Source: Novispirillum itersonii (GTDB taxonomy: Bacteria > Pseudomonadota > Alphaproteobacteria > Rhodospirillales > Rhodospirillaceae). Taken from it: a stretch of DNA of 64,000 bases. Made by a program: the position numbers and the translations under genes. Shown here piece by piece: positions 15,293-25,362 of this stretch (position 1 is the stretch's first letter; each line of letters opens with the position of its first letter). The notes beneath the pieces were generated by a model. It did not search any database, had not been told where the DNA came from, and saw nothing but the letters and a program-made list of their open reading frames with translations. Location of the stretch: positions 62,001-126,000 of the forward strand of contig NZ_JACIIX010000009.1 of assembly GCF_014205675.1 (NCBI RefSeq), written 5' to 3'.

Positions 15293-15497
15293 GGTGTGTG
15301 ATCCTTTCCTCCCGCCCTCCGACCGGCGCTCCCACCCCTGACTGTTACACAGCGTTTTTTGCTCCGGCAAGGGGAAGTCCGGGCTTTTTGGTCGGATATC
15401 CGCAAGTCAGCCCTTTCGTTCAAGCCGCCGTGGCGGCAGGGCGGTAAGTCTGGTCGCAATCCGGTACAGGCCGGATGTGTCAGGAGGAGAATGCACC

Positions 15498-15938
15498 ATG
15501 ACATATGGTCCCAGCCGACAGCCGTTTCTATTTGCCGGGGTTCTGGCGGTGGCCCTGTCGATGCTGCCCGGAGCGCGGGCGGAGGAGCCGGGACCCGGCG
15601 CGGGTTTCCCCCGGACCCTGCTCAGTGATCGTGGTCTGTATGCGGTGACGGTACGGCCGGAGGTCAGCCCGCCGCCCCTTGATCGGCTGCACCGCTGGGA
15701 CGTGGTTGTCACCGATCCGTCCGGTGCTCCGGCGGACGGGCTGGCCATCGCGGTCAGCGGCGGCATGCCCGCCCATCACCACGGTCTGCCGACCCACCCG
15801 ATGATGACGGCAGAGACAGACGGGGGCCGATACCGGCTCGACGGCCTGAAGTTTACCATGTCGGGGCGGTGGATGATCCGGCTGACGCTGGATGGTGCCG
15901 GGGGCAGCGATACCGTCAGCATTCCCTTCGATCTGTGA
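15498..15938 (+). CDS. Secreted YtkA/FixH-like protein, His/Met-rich
   Basis: 146 residues with a signal peptide (about 1-28, ending ARA) and one Ig-like YtkA/FixH domain: DRLHRWDVVVTDPSG through GRWMIRLTLDGAG. The loop GGMPAHHHGLPTHPMM carries a His/Met cluster suited to copper or other soft metals, typical of the family. AGGAGGA lies 10 nt before the ATG at 15498. It ends 11 bp before the di-heme peroxidase, so the two are co-transcribed and probably meet in the periplasm. Confidence 0.8.
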   Translation: MTYGPSRQPFLFAGVLAVALSMLPGARAEEPGPGAGFPRTLLSDRGLYAVTVRPEVSPPPLDRLHRWDVVVTDPSGAPADGLAIAVSGGMPAHHHGLPTHPMMTAETDGGRYRLDGLKFTMSGRWMIRLTLDGAGGSDTVSIPFDL

Positions 15939-15949
15939 CGGGGGCGGTG

Positions 15950-17215
15950 ATGCGGAAGCGTTCCCTGCGCCGCCAGCGCCCCCCAGGGGTGCTCTGGCTG
16001 ATTGCCGGGGTGGCGGTGGCCCTGACGTTCCTAATTGTCGAGCTGCCCGGTGTGGCATCCTCTCCCCCTCCGGCGGACTGGACCGAGCAGGATCTTCTGG
16101 TGGTGCGGTCGCTGTCGCTGTCGGCGTTGCCGCCGCTGCCGGCGGACCGCTCCAACCGGGTGGCGGACAGTGCGGAGGCGGCCCGTCTGGGGCAGGCGCT
16201 GTTCAATGATCCGCGCCTGAGTGGGGATGGCAGCATTGCCTGTGCCACCTGCCACCGCCCGGAACGGCAGTTTCAGGATGACCGGGCCACAGCCCGGGGG
16301 ATTGGGGAAACCAACCGTCGCACCATGCCGCTGGCCGGGGTTGCCTATGCGCCGTTCCTGTTCTGGGACGGGCGGGCGGACAGCCTGTGGGCGCAGGCGC
16401 TGGGGCCGCTGGAAAATGCGGCGGAACACGGCGGAGACCGCACTTCCTCCGCCCGGGTGATCGCAACGTGGTACCGGGCACCGTATGAACGCCTGTTCGG
16501 CCCGCTGCCGGATCTGTCACGCCTGCCGCAGCGGGCCGGGCCGATGGCTGATCCGGCGGCGGCGGCGGGCTGGGCGGCCATGTCGGCGCTGGAGCGGGAT
16601 GCGGTCACCACGGTGTTCGTCAACATCGGCAAGGCAATTGCCGCCTACGAACGCACCCTGATGCCGGTGGAAACCCGGTTTGACCGCGCGGTCACCCGGC
16701 TGCTGGCCGGGCAGGACAGCGGCCTGACGGCGGACGAACGCGATGGCCTGCGGCTGTTCATCGGCAAGGCCGGGTGTATGGACTGCCATAACGGCCCGCT
16801 GCTGACCGACCGGCATTTTCACAACACCGGCGTTGCGCCGGGACCGGGGGAGAGTGGGAAGGGGGAGAGCGGGGAGCAGGATCGCCGGGCCGGGGCGCGT
16901 CTGGTGCGGTCCAGCCCGTTCAACTGCGTCAGCCCCTACAGTGATGCCGGGGCGGAAACCTGTGGCGAGCTGCGGTTTCTCGCCCTCGATCAGCCCGATC
17001 AGGTGGGGGCGTTCAAAACACCGTCCCTGCGCGGGGTGGCGGACCGGCCGCCGTACATGCGGGCCGGGCAGATCGCCACCCTGCACGATGTGCTTGCCCA
17101 TTATCTGGCGGCCCCCCCGGCGGCCTATGGCCGCAGTGAACTGCGCCCCCTGCTGCTGACGGCGCGGGAGGTGGAGCAGATCACCGCCTTTCTCAAAACC
17201 CTTGGCACCGACTGA
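15950..17215 (+). CDS. Di-heme cytochrome c peroxidase / MauG-family protein, membrane-anchored
   Basis: 421 residues. N-terminal Arg-rich stretch and one hydrophobic helix (13-33, uncleaved anchor or signal), then two cytochrome domains with heme motifs CATCH (98-102) and CMDCH (276-280). Motifs of bacterial CcpA/MauG enzymes follow the first heme (FLFWDGRADSLWAQALGPLE). The family reduces H2O2 with electrons from small cytochromes or oxidises protein side chains. The start is ATG at 15950; a GTG directly before it is also possible. Coupling to the YtkA-like protein suggests a periplasmic redox/metal partnership. Confidence 0.87.
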   Translation: MRKRSLRRQRPPGVLWLIAGVAVALTFLIVELPGVASSPPPADWTEQDLLVVRSLSLSALPPLPADRSNRVADSAEAARLGQALFNDPRLSGDGSIACATCHRPERQFQDDRATARGIGETNRRTMPLAGVAYAPFLFWDGRADSLWAQALGPLENAAEHGGDRTSSARVIATWYRAPYERLFGPLPDLSRLPQRAGPMADPAAAAGWAAMSALERDAVTTVFVNIGKAIAAYERTLMPVETRFDRAVTRLLAGQDSGLTADERDGLRLFIGKAGCMDCHNGPLLTDRHFHNTGVAPGPGESGKGESGEQDRRAGARLVRSSPFNCVSPYSDAGAETCGELRFLALDQPDQVGAFKTPSLRGVADRPPYMRAGQIATLHDVLAHYLAAPPAAYGRSELRPLLLTAREVEQITAFLKTLGTD

Positions 17216-17255
17216 GGGATCATCCGCCACGGCGGACAACAGTACGGGAGGCATC

Positions 17256-17615
17256 ATGACTATCGGACCAAACACCTCAGGCCGCAGCAGACCGGTGACA
17301 ATCCTCGGTATGACCGAGAGCATTTCCCGGATGGAAGGAGACACGCTTTTGGCTTCAAACGACATCTGTAATTCCGCCTACAACACCCGCAAAGCGGTGA
17401 CGGCCATCCGTCAGCGGCTTCAGGCGCTGTGTGGCGGCGGGACCGACAATATTGAGGCGCTGGAGCGCAGTATTGCTGGATTGCAGGACGAGCTGGGGCA
17501 GCTGCGCGGCGAGGTCTCCGGGCAGATTGACCGGCTGAGCACCCTGATTGTCCAGATTGACGAGGCGGAGCGCCTTCTGATTTCCGCCTGCCGGTCCGTG
17601 GCGACCATCGCCTGA
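17256..17615 (+). CDS. Small coiled-coil hypothetical protein upstream of a chemoreceptor
   Basis: 119 residues, not recognised. The N-terminal 40 residues are polar; from about 45 to 110 the sequence is helical with a heptad-like Leu/Ile pattern (IEALERSIAGLQDELGQLRG, IDRLSTLIVQIDEAERLL). No signal peptide. GGGAGG is placed well for the ATG at 17256. The gene is 84 bp before a chemoreceptor gene on the same strand, so it may be a helical partner of the receptor array, but that is inference. Confidence 0.65.
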   Translation: MTIGPNTSGRSRPVTILGMTESISRMEGDTLLASNDICNSAYNTRKAVTAIRQRLQALCGGGTDNIEALERSIAGLQDELGQLRGEVSGQIDRLSTLIVQIDEAERLLISACRSVATIA

Positions 17616-17634
17616 TGGGCTCCTCCTGCCCGGA

Positions 17635-17671
17635 GACGGCAGGCATAGACGGCAGGCATGGACGGCAGGCA
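17635..17671. repeat. Three copies of an 11-mer at 13-bp spacing
   Basis: GACGGCAGGCA occurs at 17635-17645, 17648-17658 and 17661-17671, between the coiled-coil gene and the chemoreceptor gene, 29 bp before the latter's ATG. It probably arose by slippage; it could influence translation of the receptor. Confidence 0.75.
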
Positions 17672-17699
17672 CGGGTGGCACCCCCAAAGGAAAACGGAC

Positions 17700-19790
17700 A
17701 TGACTGAAGTGAAAAAACGCGGTGGCGGGTCGATCCGGCGTCATATCCTGCTGCCCTTTCTGGCGGTGATGGCGGCGGGGCAGGGACTGGTGATCTGGTA
17801 TGCCTCGGTCTCGCAGGAGGAGGCCGCCCGCAACCGGGCCGCCGAATACCTCAGCAGCCGGGCGGCGCAGGAAGCCGAAACCATGGATGACCTGATCGTC
17901 CGGGCGGCGGCCCTGTCCCGCGCCGGGGCGCAGACGGCGGCAGCCCTGTTGCAGGCCTCCGGCGGCTTTGACCGGGCCCTGAACGGCGAGATCCTGCGGC
18001 GGAATCTGACGGATAATCCGGCCTTTATCGGTGTCTACACCGGCTTTGAACCGGCCTTTGACGGGCAGGACGCCAGATATGCCGGAACGGAACTGGGCGA
18101 TGCCGATGGCCGCTATCTGCTGTATGCCACCCGCGATGCGGTGCGGGAACCGACTCTGACCATTCTGCCGATGACCGGCGATCCGTCGGAGGAAAGCTGG
18201 TACGGCCAGCCGATGCAGGAACGCCGCACCGTGCTGACCCCGCCGTATCTGTACGAGGTGCTGGGGATTCCCACCCTGATGGTGACGGTGGCCACCCCGG
18301 TGATCAACCGCATCATGGTGGCGGTGGGGGTGTCCACCGTGGATATCCCCCTGACCTCGATCCAGAAGCAGGCGGCGGCGGTCCGGCTGTATGACAGCGG
18401 CTATGTGGCGGTGGTCTCGCATGATGGCCAGTGGGTGGCCTTCCCCGATGAAAAGCTGATCGGGAAAGTGGTGGAGCCGCAGGCGCTGCGCGATCTGGTC
18501 CTGCATCCCCCGGGTTCAAGGGGGGCGCTGCACCGTATGCCCGATCCGGTGACCGGGGTCCCCAGCCTGATCAGCACCGCCACCTTCGGCATTGAGGGTG
18601 TCGAGGAACGCTGGACCCTGCTGGCCTTTGTGCCGGAGGCCGAGGTGATGGCAGCGGTGACGGAGGCCAGCCGCACCATGCTGGGCGTTGGGCTGCTGGC
18701 ATCGCTGGTGGCTGCCGGGCTGGCGGTGCTGGTGGCTCAGCGGATTTCCCGCCCGGTGTCGCGCCTGACCGGGGCGATGCGCGATCTGGCGGACGGGCGG
18801 CTTGCGGCACCGTTGCCGGAGATCACCTCACCGCAGGAGCTGGTGGTGATGGCCGAGGCGATGGCGGTGTTCCGCACCAATATGGAGCGCAACCGGGTTC
18901 TGGAAGCGGAACGCGAGACTGCGGTGCAGGAACAGGTGCAGCGGGCGCAGGCCATGCAGGGCCTGACCGACGGTTTCCGCGCCGGTGTTGCTGATCTTCT
19001 GGGATCGGTGGAGGAGACGGTGCAGCTGCTGGACCGGACGGCCCGGGGGATGACGGTGATTGCGGCTTCGGCCAGCGGGCAGGCCCGGCTGGTCTCCGGT
19101 GCGGCCGGGGTGTCGTGCAGCACGGTCAGTCAGGTGGCGGCGGCGGCGGAACAGCTGACGGCCTCCATTCAGGAGATCGGCGGTCACGTGGAGGAATCAG
19201 CCCGGATTTCGGCACAGGCGGTCTCGGCCTCCGGTGACAGCGTTATGCTGATCCGCAGTCTGGCCGGGTTTGCCAGCCAGATCGGGGATGTGGTCAGCCT
19301 GATTTCCGATATTGCCGCCCAGACCAACCTGCTGGCGCTGAATGCCACCATCGAGGCGGCCCGGGCCGGGGAAAGCGGCAAGGGGTTTGCCGTGGTTGCC
19401 AATGAGGTTAAGGCGCTGGCCGGGCAGACCAGCCGCGCCACCGGCGAAATTTCCGCCCGCATCAGCGAAATCCAGCAGGCGACGGAGCGGGCGGTACAGG
19501 CCAATGACAGCATCGCCGGGATTATCCGGCGGATGGATGAGATTGCCACCACCATCGCCGGGGCGGTGGAGGAGCAGGGGGCGGCCACGCAGGAAATCGC
19601 CCGCAATGTTCAGGAGGCCGCCGCCGCCAGTGGCGAGGTTGCCGAGAGCATTGCCGAGGTGCAGGGCGGGGCGGAGCGGACCGGAACGGTGGCGGATGAG
19701 GTTTTGCAGGCGGCGGCGGTGATGGCGGACCGCTCCGGTGCCCTGCGGCGGGAGGTTGAACAGTTCCTCAGCCGGATCTCTGCCCTGTAG
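17700..19790 (+). CDS. Methyl-accepting chemotaxis protein with dCache-type sensor
   Basis: 696 residues. First membrane helix about 13-35 ([20 protein letters not shown]), a periplasmic dCache-like sensor to about 320 ([53 protein letters not shown]), a second helix about 325-345, HAMP ([19 protein letters not shown]), and a cytoplasmic signalling domain with the highly conserved tip [20 protein letters not shown]. dCache sensors often bind amino or organic acids. No pentapeptide for CheR tethering at the C-terminus (ends FLSRISAL). The ATG at 17700 follows AAAGGAAAA. Confidence 0.93.
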   Translation: MTEVKKRGGGSIRRHILLPFLAVMAAGQGLVIWYASVSQEEAARNRAAEYLSSRAAQEAETMDDLIVRAAALSRAGAQTAAALLQASGGFDRALNGEILRRNLTDNPAFIGVYTGFEPAFDGQDARYAGTELGDADGRYLLYATRDAVREPTLTILPMTGDPSEESWYGQPMQERRTVLTPPYLYEVLGIPTLMVTVATPVINRIMVAVGVSTVDIPLTSIQKQAAAVRLYDSGYVAVVSHDGQWVAFPDEKLIGKVVEPQALRDLVLHPPGSRGALHRMPDPVTGVPSLISTATFGIEGVEERWTLLAFVPEAEVMAAVTEASRTMLGVGLLASLVAAGLAVLVAQRISRPVSRLTGAMRDLADGRLAAPLPEITSPQELVVMAEAMAVFRTNMERNRVLEAERETAVQEQVQRAQAMQGLTDGFRAGVADLLGSVEETVQLLDRTARGMTVIAASASGQARLVSGAAGVSCSTVSQVAAAAEQLTASIQEIGGHVEESARISAQAVSASGDSVMLIRSLAGFASQIGDVVSLISDIAAQTNLLALNATIEAARAGESGKGFAVVANEVKALAGQTSRATGEISARISEIQQATERAVQANDSIAGIIRRMDEIATTIAGAVEEQGAATQEIARNVQEAAAASGEVAESIAEVQGGAERTGTVADEVLQAAAVMADRSGALRREVEQFLSRISAL

Positions 19791-19881
19791 GGGCGGGGGC
19801 GGTCTTTGAGGAAAAAAGGGTCCGTGTTGATTGTCTGAGGTGCTCCCCGGCCTGTGCCGGATACGGACGGAGCCAACTTGA

Positions 19882-19917
19882 ACAGGGGGCAGCCGACAGG
19901 CTGTTCCCTGTCTTTTT
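19882..19917 (+). terminator. Rho-independent terminator after the dCache chemoreceptor
   Basis: ACAGGGGGCAGCC (19882-19894) pairs with GGCTGTTCCCTGT (19899-19911), two of the thirteen pairs being G/T, followed by CTTTTT. It terminates plus-strand transcription and reaches the stop codon of the convergent acetyltransferase gene. Confidence 0.65.
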
Positions 19918-20351
19918 CAGCGGCGCTTTTCCATACGGAGATCCCCCTCCGGGCTGACCGGACCGGCAGCGGCCCAGCCGAGATGACGGTAAAATCCGGC
20001 GGCGCGGCTGGTGGCGGCGGTTTCCAGCCACAGGTGGGAATGGGTGCGGAACAGGGCCTCTTCGGCGGTTTCCACCAGCAGGCGGCCCAGTCCCCGGCCT
20101 TCGGCCTGCGGGGCGACAAAGGCGGCAAACAGGCAGCCGTCTTCCGCATCAATCATGCTGAAACCGGCGACGGTGCCATCCACCTCGGCTACCCACAGGC
20201 AGGCCTGCGCCTCCAGCATCGACCGCAGACTGTCCGGGGTGATGCCCAGTTCCGTCAGCTGCGACAGGGACAGGTGGTTTTCCCGTACACTGGTGCGGAT
20301 GGTGAAAATGGCGGGGATATCGTCTGGCCGGGCCAGTCTGATCCGGGGCAT
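19917..20351 (-). CDS. GNAT-family N-acetyltransferase
   Basis: 144 residues with the GNAT fold: N-terminal RLARPDDIPAIFTIR, beta strands VAEVDGTVAGFSMI and GCLFAAFVAP, the acetyl-CoA loop QAEGRGLGRLL (about 88-98), and a C-terminal FYRHLGW motif. The substrate is unknown; such proteins act on amino acids, small amines or protein ends. The start at 20351 (MPRIRLARP) is preferred over an in-frame upstream ATG because it lies directly before the first strand. Confidence 0.85.
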   Translation of the reverse strand: MPRIRLARPDDIPAIFTIRTSVRENHLSLSQLTELGITPDSLRSMLEAQACLWVAEVDGTVAGFSMIDAEDGCLFAAFVAPQAEGRGLGRLLVETAEEALFRTHSHLWLETAATSRAAGFYRHLGWAAAGPVSPEGDLRMEKRR

Positions 20352-20462
20352 GGCCGGTTCTTTCAGAAAAGAGGATGGGATCTGAAGGCATAACGGGCGC
20401 GGACCGGTGTCCACGCCCGTCAGAGGCCGGAAAGAGGCGCGGGAACGGGAACAGGCCGGGGA

Positions 20463-22955
20463 TCAGCCCTTCCGGACCTCCTCAAGAAACTGGTCAACTT
20501 CCTGATGCAGGCGCACCGACTGACGGCCCAGCTCGCTGGCGGCGGCCAGCATCTGGGTGGCGGCGGAGCCGGTTTCGGCAGCGGCCTGACTGACGCCGTC
20601 GATGGTTTCCGACACCGCATGGGTGGCCTGCGCCGCCTGCTCGACATTGCGGGCGATTTCGCGGGTGGCGGCGGCCTGTTCCTCCACCGCGGCGGCGATG
20701 CCGCTGGCGATGGCGTTGATCTTCTGCACCGTGGTGGTGATGCTGCCGATGGCGGCGGCGGCATCGCGGCTTTCTGCCTGCACCGAGGCAATCTGGCGGG
20801 CGATGTCCTCGGTCGCCCGGGCGGTCTGGGTGGCCAGCGCCTTCACCTGGTTGGCGACCACGGCGAAGCCCTTGCCCGCTTCCCCGGCCCGGGCTGCCTC
20901 GACGGTGGCATTCAGCGACAGCAGGTTGGTCTGGGCGGCGATGTCGGAGATCAGCCGCACCACCTGACCGATCCGCTCGGCGGCTTCGGTCAGTTTCTGC
21001 ACCTTTTCGTTGGCGGTTTCCGCTTCGCTGACGGCAGCGGCGGTGGCGGTGGCGGACTCTTCCACCTGCCGCCCGATTTCGGTGATGGAGGCGCTGAGTT
21101 CCTCGGCGGCGGCGGCGACCGTCTCGACATTAACGGTGGCATGACGGGCGCTGTCGGAAACCTCGGTGGCGCGGTGGCTGGTCTGCTCGGCGGTGGTGTT
21201 CAGGGTTTCGGCGGAGGCCTGCATCTCGGTGGAGGCCGAGGACACCGCCTCGATCACGCTGCCGACATTGCTCTGGAACACCCGTGCCAGTTTTTCCATC
21301 TCGGCATGCTGCTGCTCGTGGCTGAGGGCACGGCTGGAGGCGCGTTCCTCCGACAGCATCCGGATGCGGATGGCATTGTCCTTGAAGTGCTGGACGGCGC
21401 GGGCCATGCGGCCGATTTCGTCACGGTGCAGCAGGGCCGGGATCTCGGTCTCCAGATGGCCTTCGGCCAGCCGGTCGGAGGCATGGGTCAGTGCCCGCAC
21501 CGGACGGATGATGCTGCGGATCATCAGCAGGGTCAGGGCGACCACCGCCAGTGTCAGAACGGTGACGGCGGTGGCGATCAGCACCAGTTGCCGCTTGTTG
21601 GCGGCGGCGCGGGCGGCGGCATCGGCCAGCAGGTCCTGCGACAGGCGGTCTTCCACCGTCTTCTGAAGGTTGATTTTCTTGGTGATGGTGTCAAACCACA
21701 CCGGACCGGCCACCCCCTGGGTGTTGCCGGTGAAGGGGCTGGCCAGCGCGATGCCGCGCAGGCGGTTCACCTCCTCGACATCGGGGCCTTTGACGGTTTC
21801 GGCCAGAAAGGCTTTTTCGGCCGGGGTGGCGTATTGGGCAAAGGTTTGCAGGAAGGTTTCCTGCCGGGCGATCAGGCCGACGAAGGTGCTGTACAGGGTC
21901 TGGTCAAAGGCCCCGGCCCCAAACCCGGCGGAGCCGATCGCCCGTTCCAGACCGGTGCGTTCCTTGGCCTGCAAAAACGCGGTATAGGCAAAGATCCGGC
22001 GGCTGATCCCGGCGTCACCGCTGATGGCGGCCATCTGTTCAATGGTGCCCAGAAACTGACCGATCAGTCCGGAATAGAAGGCGGCAACCTGCGGGGCGGG
22101 CAGGGCCAGCTTATCGACATCGCCCCGGCGGGCGACCAGTTGGTCCAGCGTGGCACGGGCGGCATCCAGCTTGCCGAGGAAGTCCGGGCCATAGGCGGCG
22201 GCGGGGAAGGCCGACAGGCTCTGGCGCAGGGTGGCGATTTTTCCGTCGCTGGCGGTGCGCTGGGCCTTCATGGCGTCGCCGAAAGCTGTGCCTTTGGCCC
22301 CGGTGAAGCCGACGGAGGTTCCGCGTTCCTTTTGCAGTTCATGCACGGCGGCGCTGATATCCGGGGCCAGGGAGGCCAGCGTGACGACGGCCTCCATATC
22401 GCGGTTGGCGGTCAGGGCATCGGCGATGCGCAGTCCGCCCAGCAGAATCAGCCCCAGCAGCGGCACCAGCGCCAGCACCGCCATCCGCAGGCTGACGGTC
22501 ATCTGTGACAGCCGCTGCAACAGGGCGGATCCCCGGCGGCCCGGCGCGGCAATCCCCCGCCCCAGCAGGAAGCGGCTGAAATCGGCGTCTTCGTCGAGAA
22601 AATGCTTATGGAACCAGAAATACAGGGTATGGCGGACCTGAAGCGGTGTCAGGGTCGGGTCGTTGTCGCGCAGGCGGCGGATCAGGGTGGAGATCTCTTC
22701 CAGCGAGCGGGCATGGACGGCGGCATGCTCTTCGGTCCTGGGGTAGCCGAAGCGGCGCATCTCCCCTTCTTCTTCGCTGTAATGGCTGCGGGCGGCGCTG
22801 TTGATGCTGTCGAGCAGGGTCAGCAGATCTGCCGCCGGGGCATCGGCTTCGACAGCGGCATACAGGGCATCCAGCCGGGCGAGCAGGGTATGGTGCCCTT
22901 CATCAAGAACGGGCACCCCAACATCAAAATTGTCGCTCCACTGGACTTGTTCCAT
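20463..22955 (-). CDS. Hemerythrin-NIT-HAMP methyl-accepting chemotaxis protein
   Basis: 830 residues with an unusual order. Residues 1-135 form a bacteriohemerythrin domain with all expected di-iron ligands: H21/H22, H58 and E62 (HxxxE), H77 and H81 (HxxxH), H118 and D123 (HxxxxD). A membrane helix (about 156-176) is followed by a NIT-type nitrate/nitrite sensing domain ([16 protein letters not shown] at 207-222), a second helix (about 455-478), HAMP ([19 protein letters not shown]) and the signalling domain ([19 protein letters not shown]). Cytoplasmic O2 and periplasmic NOx could be sensed by one receptor. GGGAG precedes the ATG. Confidence 0.92.
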   Translation of the reverse strand: MEQVQWSDNFDVGVPVLDEGHHTLLARLDALYAAVEADAPAADLLTLLDSINSAARSHYSEEEGEMRRFGYPRTEEHAAVHARSLEEISTLIRRLRDNDPTLTPLQVRHTLYFWFHKHFLDEDADFSRFLLGRGIAAPGRRGSALLQRLSQMTVSLRMAVLALVPLLGLILLGGLRIADALTANRDMEAVVTLASLAPDISAAVHELQKERGTSVGFTGAKGTAFGDAMKAQRTASDGKIATLRQSLSAFPAAAYGPDFLGKLDAARATLDQLVARRGDVDKLALPAPQVAAFYSGLIGQFLGTIEQMAAISGDAGISRRIFAYTAFLQAKERTGLERAIGSAGFGAGAFDQTLYSTFVGLIARQETFLQTFAQYATPAEKAFLAETVKGPDVEEVNRLRGIALASPFTGNTQGVAGPVWFDTITKKINLQKTVEDRLSQDLLADAAARAAANKRQLVLIATAVTVLTLAVVALTLLMIRSIIRPVRALTHASDRLAEGHLETEIPALLHRDEIGRMARAVQHFKDNAIRIRMLSEERASSRALSHEQQHAEMEKLARVFQSNVGSVIEAVSSASTEMQASAETLNTTAEQTSHRATEVSDSARHATVNVETVAAAAEELSASITEIGRQVEESATATAAAVSEAETANEKVQKLTEAAERIGQVVRLISDIAAQTNLLSLNATVEAARAGEAGKGFAVVANQVKALATQTARATEDIARQIASVQAESRDAAAAIGSITTTVQKINAIASGIAAAVEEQAAATREIARNVEQAAQATHAVSETIDGVSQAAAETGSAATQMLAAASELGRQSVRLHQEVDQFLEEVRKG

Positions 22956-23257
22956 CCGTCATCTCCCACAGGTTGCGTCTCTGCCGAATACTGCGCTGAT
23001 GGTTTAATCCATACGGTTTAGGTTGAAAACCCTGCTACAGCATCACGGTAGCCCCCTTTGCACCCCGGAAACACTATAAAGTGAAGGTATTTGTCTGTAT
23101 AGGAATGTTTTAGCGGTATTGAGTCCTCGTCGTTCAACCCTGCGTGGTTAGCCGGGTCCGGCGGGCTGCCACCAAGGTTTTTATGGACGTTTGCGGTGCA
23201 AGGGGGCAAAGTGCCGGAAATTCAGGGCCGGGGGCGACTCCCCCGGATGGGTGCGAC
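22956..23257. other. Divergent intergenic region, hemerythrin receptor / acetyltransferase
   Basis: About 300 bp with an A+T-rich middle (23020-23120), expected to hold promoters for the receptor (minus strand) and perhaps the acetyltransferase (plus strand). I see no clear repeat, operator or terminator. No convincing flagellar sigma-28 promoter could be read. If the acetyltransferase starts upstream of 23258 (another in-frame ATG is at 23183), its right end is coding. Confidence 0.4.
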
Positions 23258-23875
23258 ATGCATGCAACAGACGGCGTCATTCTGCGGGAAGCAACACTGG
23301 TCGATGCGGATGCAATCGGCCTGCTCCACCGCATCAGCCTCCAGGCTGGCGTGGAATACGGGGTGCCGCCGTCGGCCCTGCTGCTGAGTGCCGCCGACCG
23401 GGGCAAGGAATGGCGGGAATGGCTGCGCGCCAAGGGCATTGGCCGGGCTGCCGGGGTGGTGGTGGTGGCGGATTCCCTGCACGGATCCATCGGCTTTGCC
23501 TGCGCCTGCCCGCCGGTGCCGCGCCGGAAAAGCGGCCCGTCGCCGGACTGGGAGATGCCCTATCTGACCGTCATGAACGCCCACCACGCCCAGAAAGTCG
23601 GCACCCGGCTGCTGCGCCGGGTGGGGGAACTGGCGGCGGCGGCGGGGGCACGGTCGCTGCTGCTGCGCAGCCCGGCTGAGGCCCGCTGGAATCCCTTTTA
23701 TGAAACCTGCGGCGGTTCTCCTGAAGGGGTGGAGGATCTGCCGTATCTCGGGGTGTCGCTGCCGGTGGTGCGCTACCGGTTTGTGCTGGCGGACGGGGCA
23801 GTGCAGCCCGCCCCCCGCCGCGCCGCGTCGCCGGAGCCACTGCCCGTGCCCCCGGTGGATCCCCTGCCGGAGTGA
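23258..23875 (+). CDS. GNAT-like acetyltransferase
   Basis: About 205 residues. The start REATLVDADAIGLLHRISLQ and the later strand MPYLTVMNAHHAQKVGTRLLRRVGEL (acetyl-CoA-binding loop region) fit the GNAT fold, ending in FYETCGG, a variant of the common FYxxxGF motif. The C-terminal 30 residues are Pro-rich (PEPLPVPPVDPLPE). The start is uncertain: MHATDG at 23258 has GGATGGG upstream, while an in-frame ATG at 23183 would add a Gly-rich stretch that does not look like protein. Function unknown. Confidence 0.7.
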   Translation: MHATDGVILREATLVDADAIGLLHRISLQAGVEYGVPPSALLLSAADRGKEWREWLRAKGIGRAAGVVVVADSLHGSIGFACACPPVPRRKSGPSPDWEMPYLTVMNAHHAQKVGTRLLRRVGELAAAAGARSLLLRSPAEARWNPFYETCGGSPEGVEDLPYLGVSLPVVRYRFVLADGAVQPAPRRAASPEPLPVPPVDPLPE

Positions 23876-23900
23876 CGGTTCCGGCCTGACCGTCTGCGGG

Positions 23901-23930
23901 TTGGCAATCCGGGGTGTCCCGTCCTATGTT
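23901..23930 (+). promoter_or_regulatory. Candidate promoter of glutathione reductase
   Basis: TTGGCA (23901-23906) and TATGTT (23925-23930) are 18 bp apart, 42 bp upstream of the reductase ATG. It resembles the housekeeping consensus; no operator is apparent. Confidence 0.45.
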
Positions 23931-23971
23931 GGGGGCACGGAGTACCATCTTGATGGCATAAGGACCGGACG

Positions 23972-25342
23972 ATGTCGGATTTTGACTATGATCTGATCAC
24001 CCTCGGGGCCGGGTCGGGGGGCGTGCGCGCGTCCCGTCTGGCCGGGGGCTATGGCGCCAAAGTCGCCGTGATCGAGGAAAGCCGCATCGGCGGCACCTGT
24101 GTGATGCGCGGCTGTGTGCCGAAAAAGCTGCTGATTTACGGTGCCCATGTCGCCGAGGATCTGGAAGACGCCAAGGGCTACGGCTGGAGTGTCGGCGAGG
24201 TGCGGTTTGACTGGCCGACCCTGATCGCCAACAAAAACCGCGAGCTGGACCGGCTGGAAGGCATCTACCGCAACATCCTGCGCAACAATAAGGTGGAGCT
24301 GATCGAGGGCCGGGGCCGGGTGATTGACCCGCACACGGTCGAGGTCAACGGCCGCCGCCTGACGACGAAGCGCATTCTGGTGGCGGTCGGCGGCTGGCCG
24401 ATGCTGCCGCAGATCCCGGGCATCAGCCATGCCATCACCTCCAACGAGGCGCTGGACCTGCCGCAACTGCCGAAGGACATCGTGATCGTCGGCGGCGGCT
24501 TCATCGCCGTCGAATTCGCCGGGATCTTCCGGGCGCTGGGCGCCAGTGTCACCATCGTCATCCGCGCCGATACCATTCTGCGCGGTTTCGATCAGGATAT
24601 CCGGGCCGATCTGGCGGTGGAGCTGGAGCGCAAGGGCATCCGCATCCGCCGCCGCACCGAGGTGCAGTCGATTGAGAAGCAGGGCGATGGCCGTTTGTCG
24701 GTGCTGCTGACCACCGGCGAGACCGAAACCTGTGATCAGGTGATGTATGCCACCGGCCGGGTGCCCAACACCAAGGGGCTGGGGCTGGAAGAGGCCGGGG
24801 TGGCGCTGGATCCGCGCAGTGGCGCGGTGAAGGTTGATGCCTATTCCCGCACCAACGTGCCCAGCATCTGGGCGGTGGGGGATGTGACCGACCGCATCAA
24901 CCTGACCCCGGTGGCGATCCGCGAAGGGGCCTGTTTCGCCGAGACCGAGTTCAACAACACCCCGATGTCGCCGGACCATGACGCCGTGCCGTCCGCCGTG
25001 TTCAGCCAGCCGCCGGTCGGCACCGTCGGCCTGACCGAAGAGGCCGCCCGCGCCCGGGGCAAGGTGGATGTTTACGTCACCCGCTTCCGCCCGATGAAGT
25101 ACACCCTGTCGGGCCGCGAGGAAAAGACGATGATGAAGCTGATCGTTGACCGCGCCACGCAGGTGGTGATCGGTGCGCATATGGTTGGCCCCGATGCGCC
25201 GGAGATCATTCAGGGCATCGGTATTGCGGTGAAGGCGAAGCTGACCAAGAAGGACTTTGACAGCACGGTCGGCATTCACCCGACGGCGGCGGAGGAGTTC
25301 GTCACCCTGCGCACCCCGCTGCCGGACCCCGAAGAGGCGTAA
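23972..25342 (+). CDS. gor: Glutathione-disulfide reductase
   Basis: A cytoplasmic FAD enzyme reducing GSSG with NADPH. 456 residues. FAD-binding LGAGSGGVRASRLAG (about 10-24), redox-active disulfide C46/C51 in GGTCVMRGCVPKK, NADPH site IVGGGFIAVEFAGIF (about 172-186), second FAD motif IWAVGDVTDRINLTPVA, and the C-terminal His-Glu pair GIHPTAAEEF at the dimer interface. The CVMRGC active site is the variant of the plant/alphaproteobacterial type. It is a single-gene unit with its own promoter candidate and terminator. Confidence 0.95.
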   Translation: MSDFDYDLITLGAGSGGVRASRLAGGYGAKVAVIEESRIGGTCVMRGCVPKKLLIYGAHVAEDLEDAKGYGWSVGEVRFDWPTLIANKNRELDRLEGIYRNILRNNKVELIEGRGRVIDPHTVEVNGRRLTTKRILVAVGGWPMLPQIPGISHAITSNEALDLPQLPKDIVIVGGGFIAVEFAGIFRALGASVTIVIRADTILRGFDQDIRADLAVELERKGIRIRRRTEVQSIEKQGDGRLSVLLTTGETETCDQVMYATGRVPNTKGLGLEEAGVALDPRSGAVKVDAYSRTNVPSIWAVGDVTDRINLTPVAIREGACFAETEFNNTPMSPDHDAVPSAVFSQPPVGTVGLTEEAARARGKVDVYVTRFRPMKYTLSGREEKTMMKLIVDRATQVVIGAHMVGPDAPEIIQGIGIAVKAKLTKKDFDSTVGIHPTAAEEFVTLRTPLPDPEEA

Positions 25343-25362
25343 CCGCCCGGACCGGACGGCAC

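Noticed and set aside
22956-23257. Flagellar sigma-28 promoter before the hemerythrin chemoreceptor
   Set aside because: TAAA occurs, but no matching GCCGATAA-type -10 at the correct distance.
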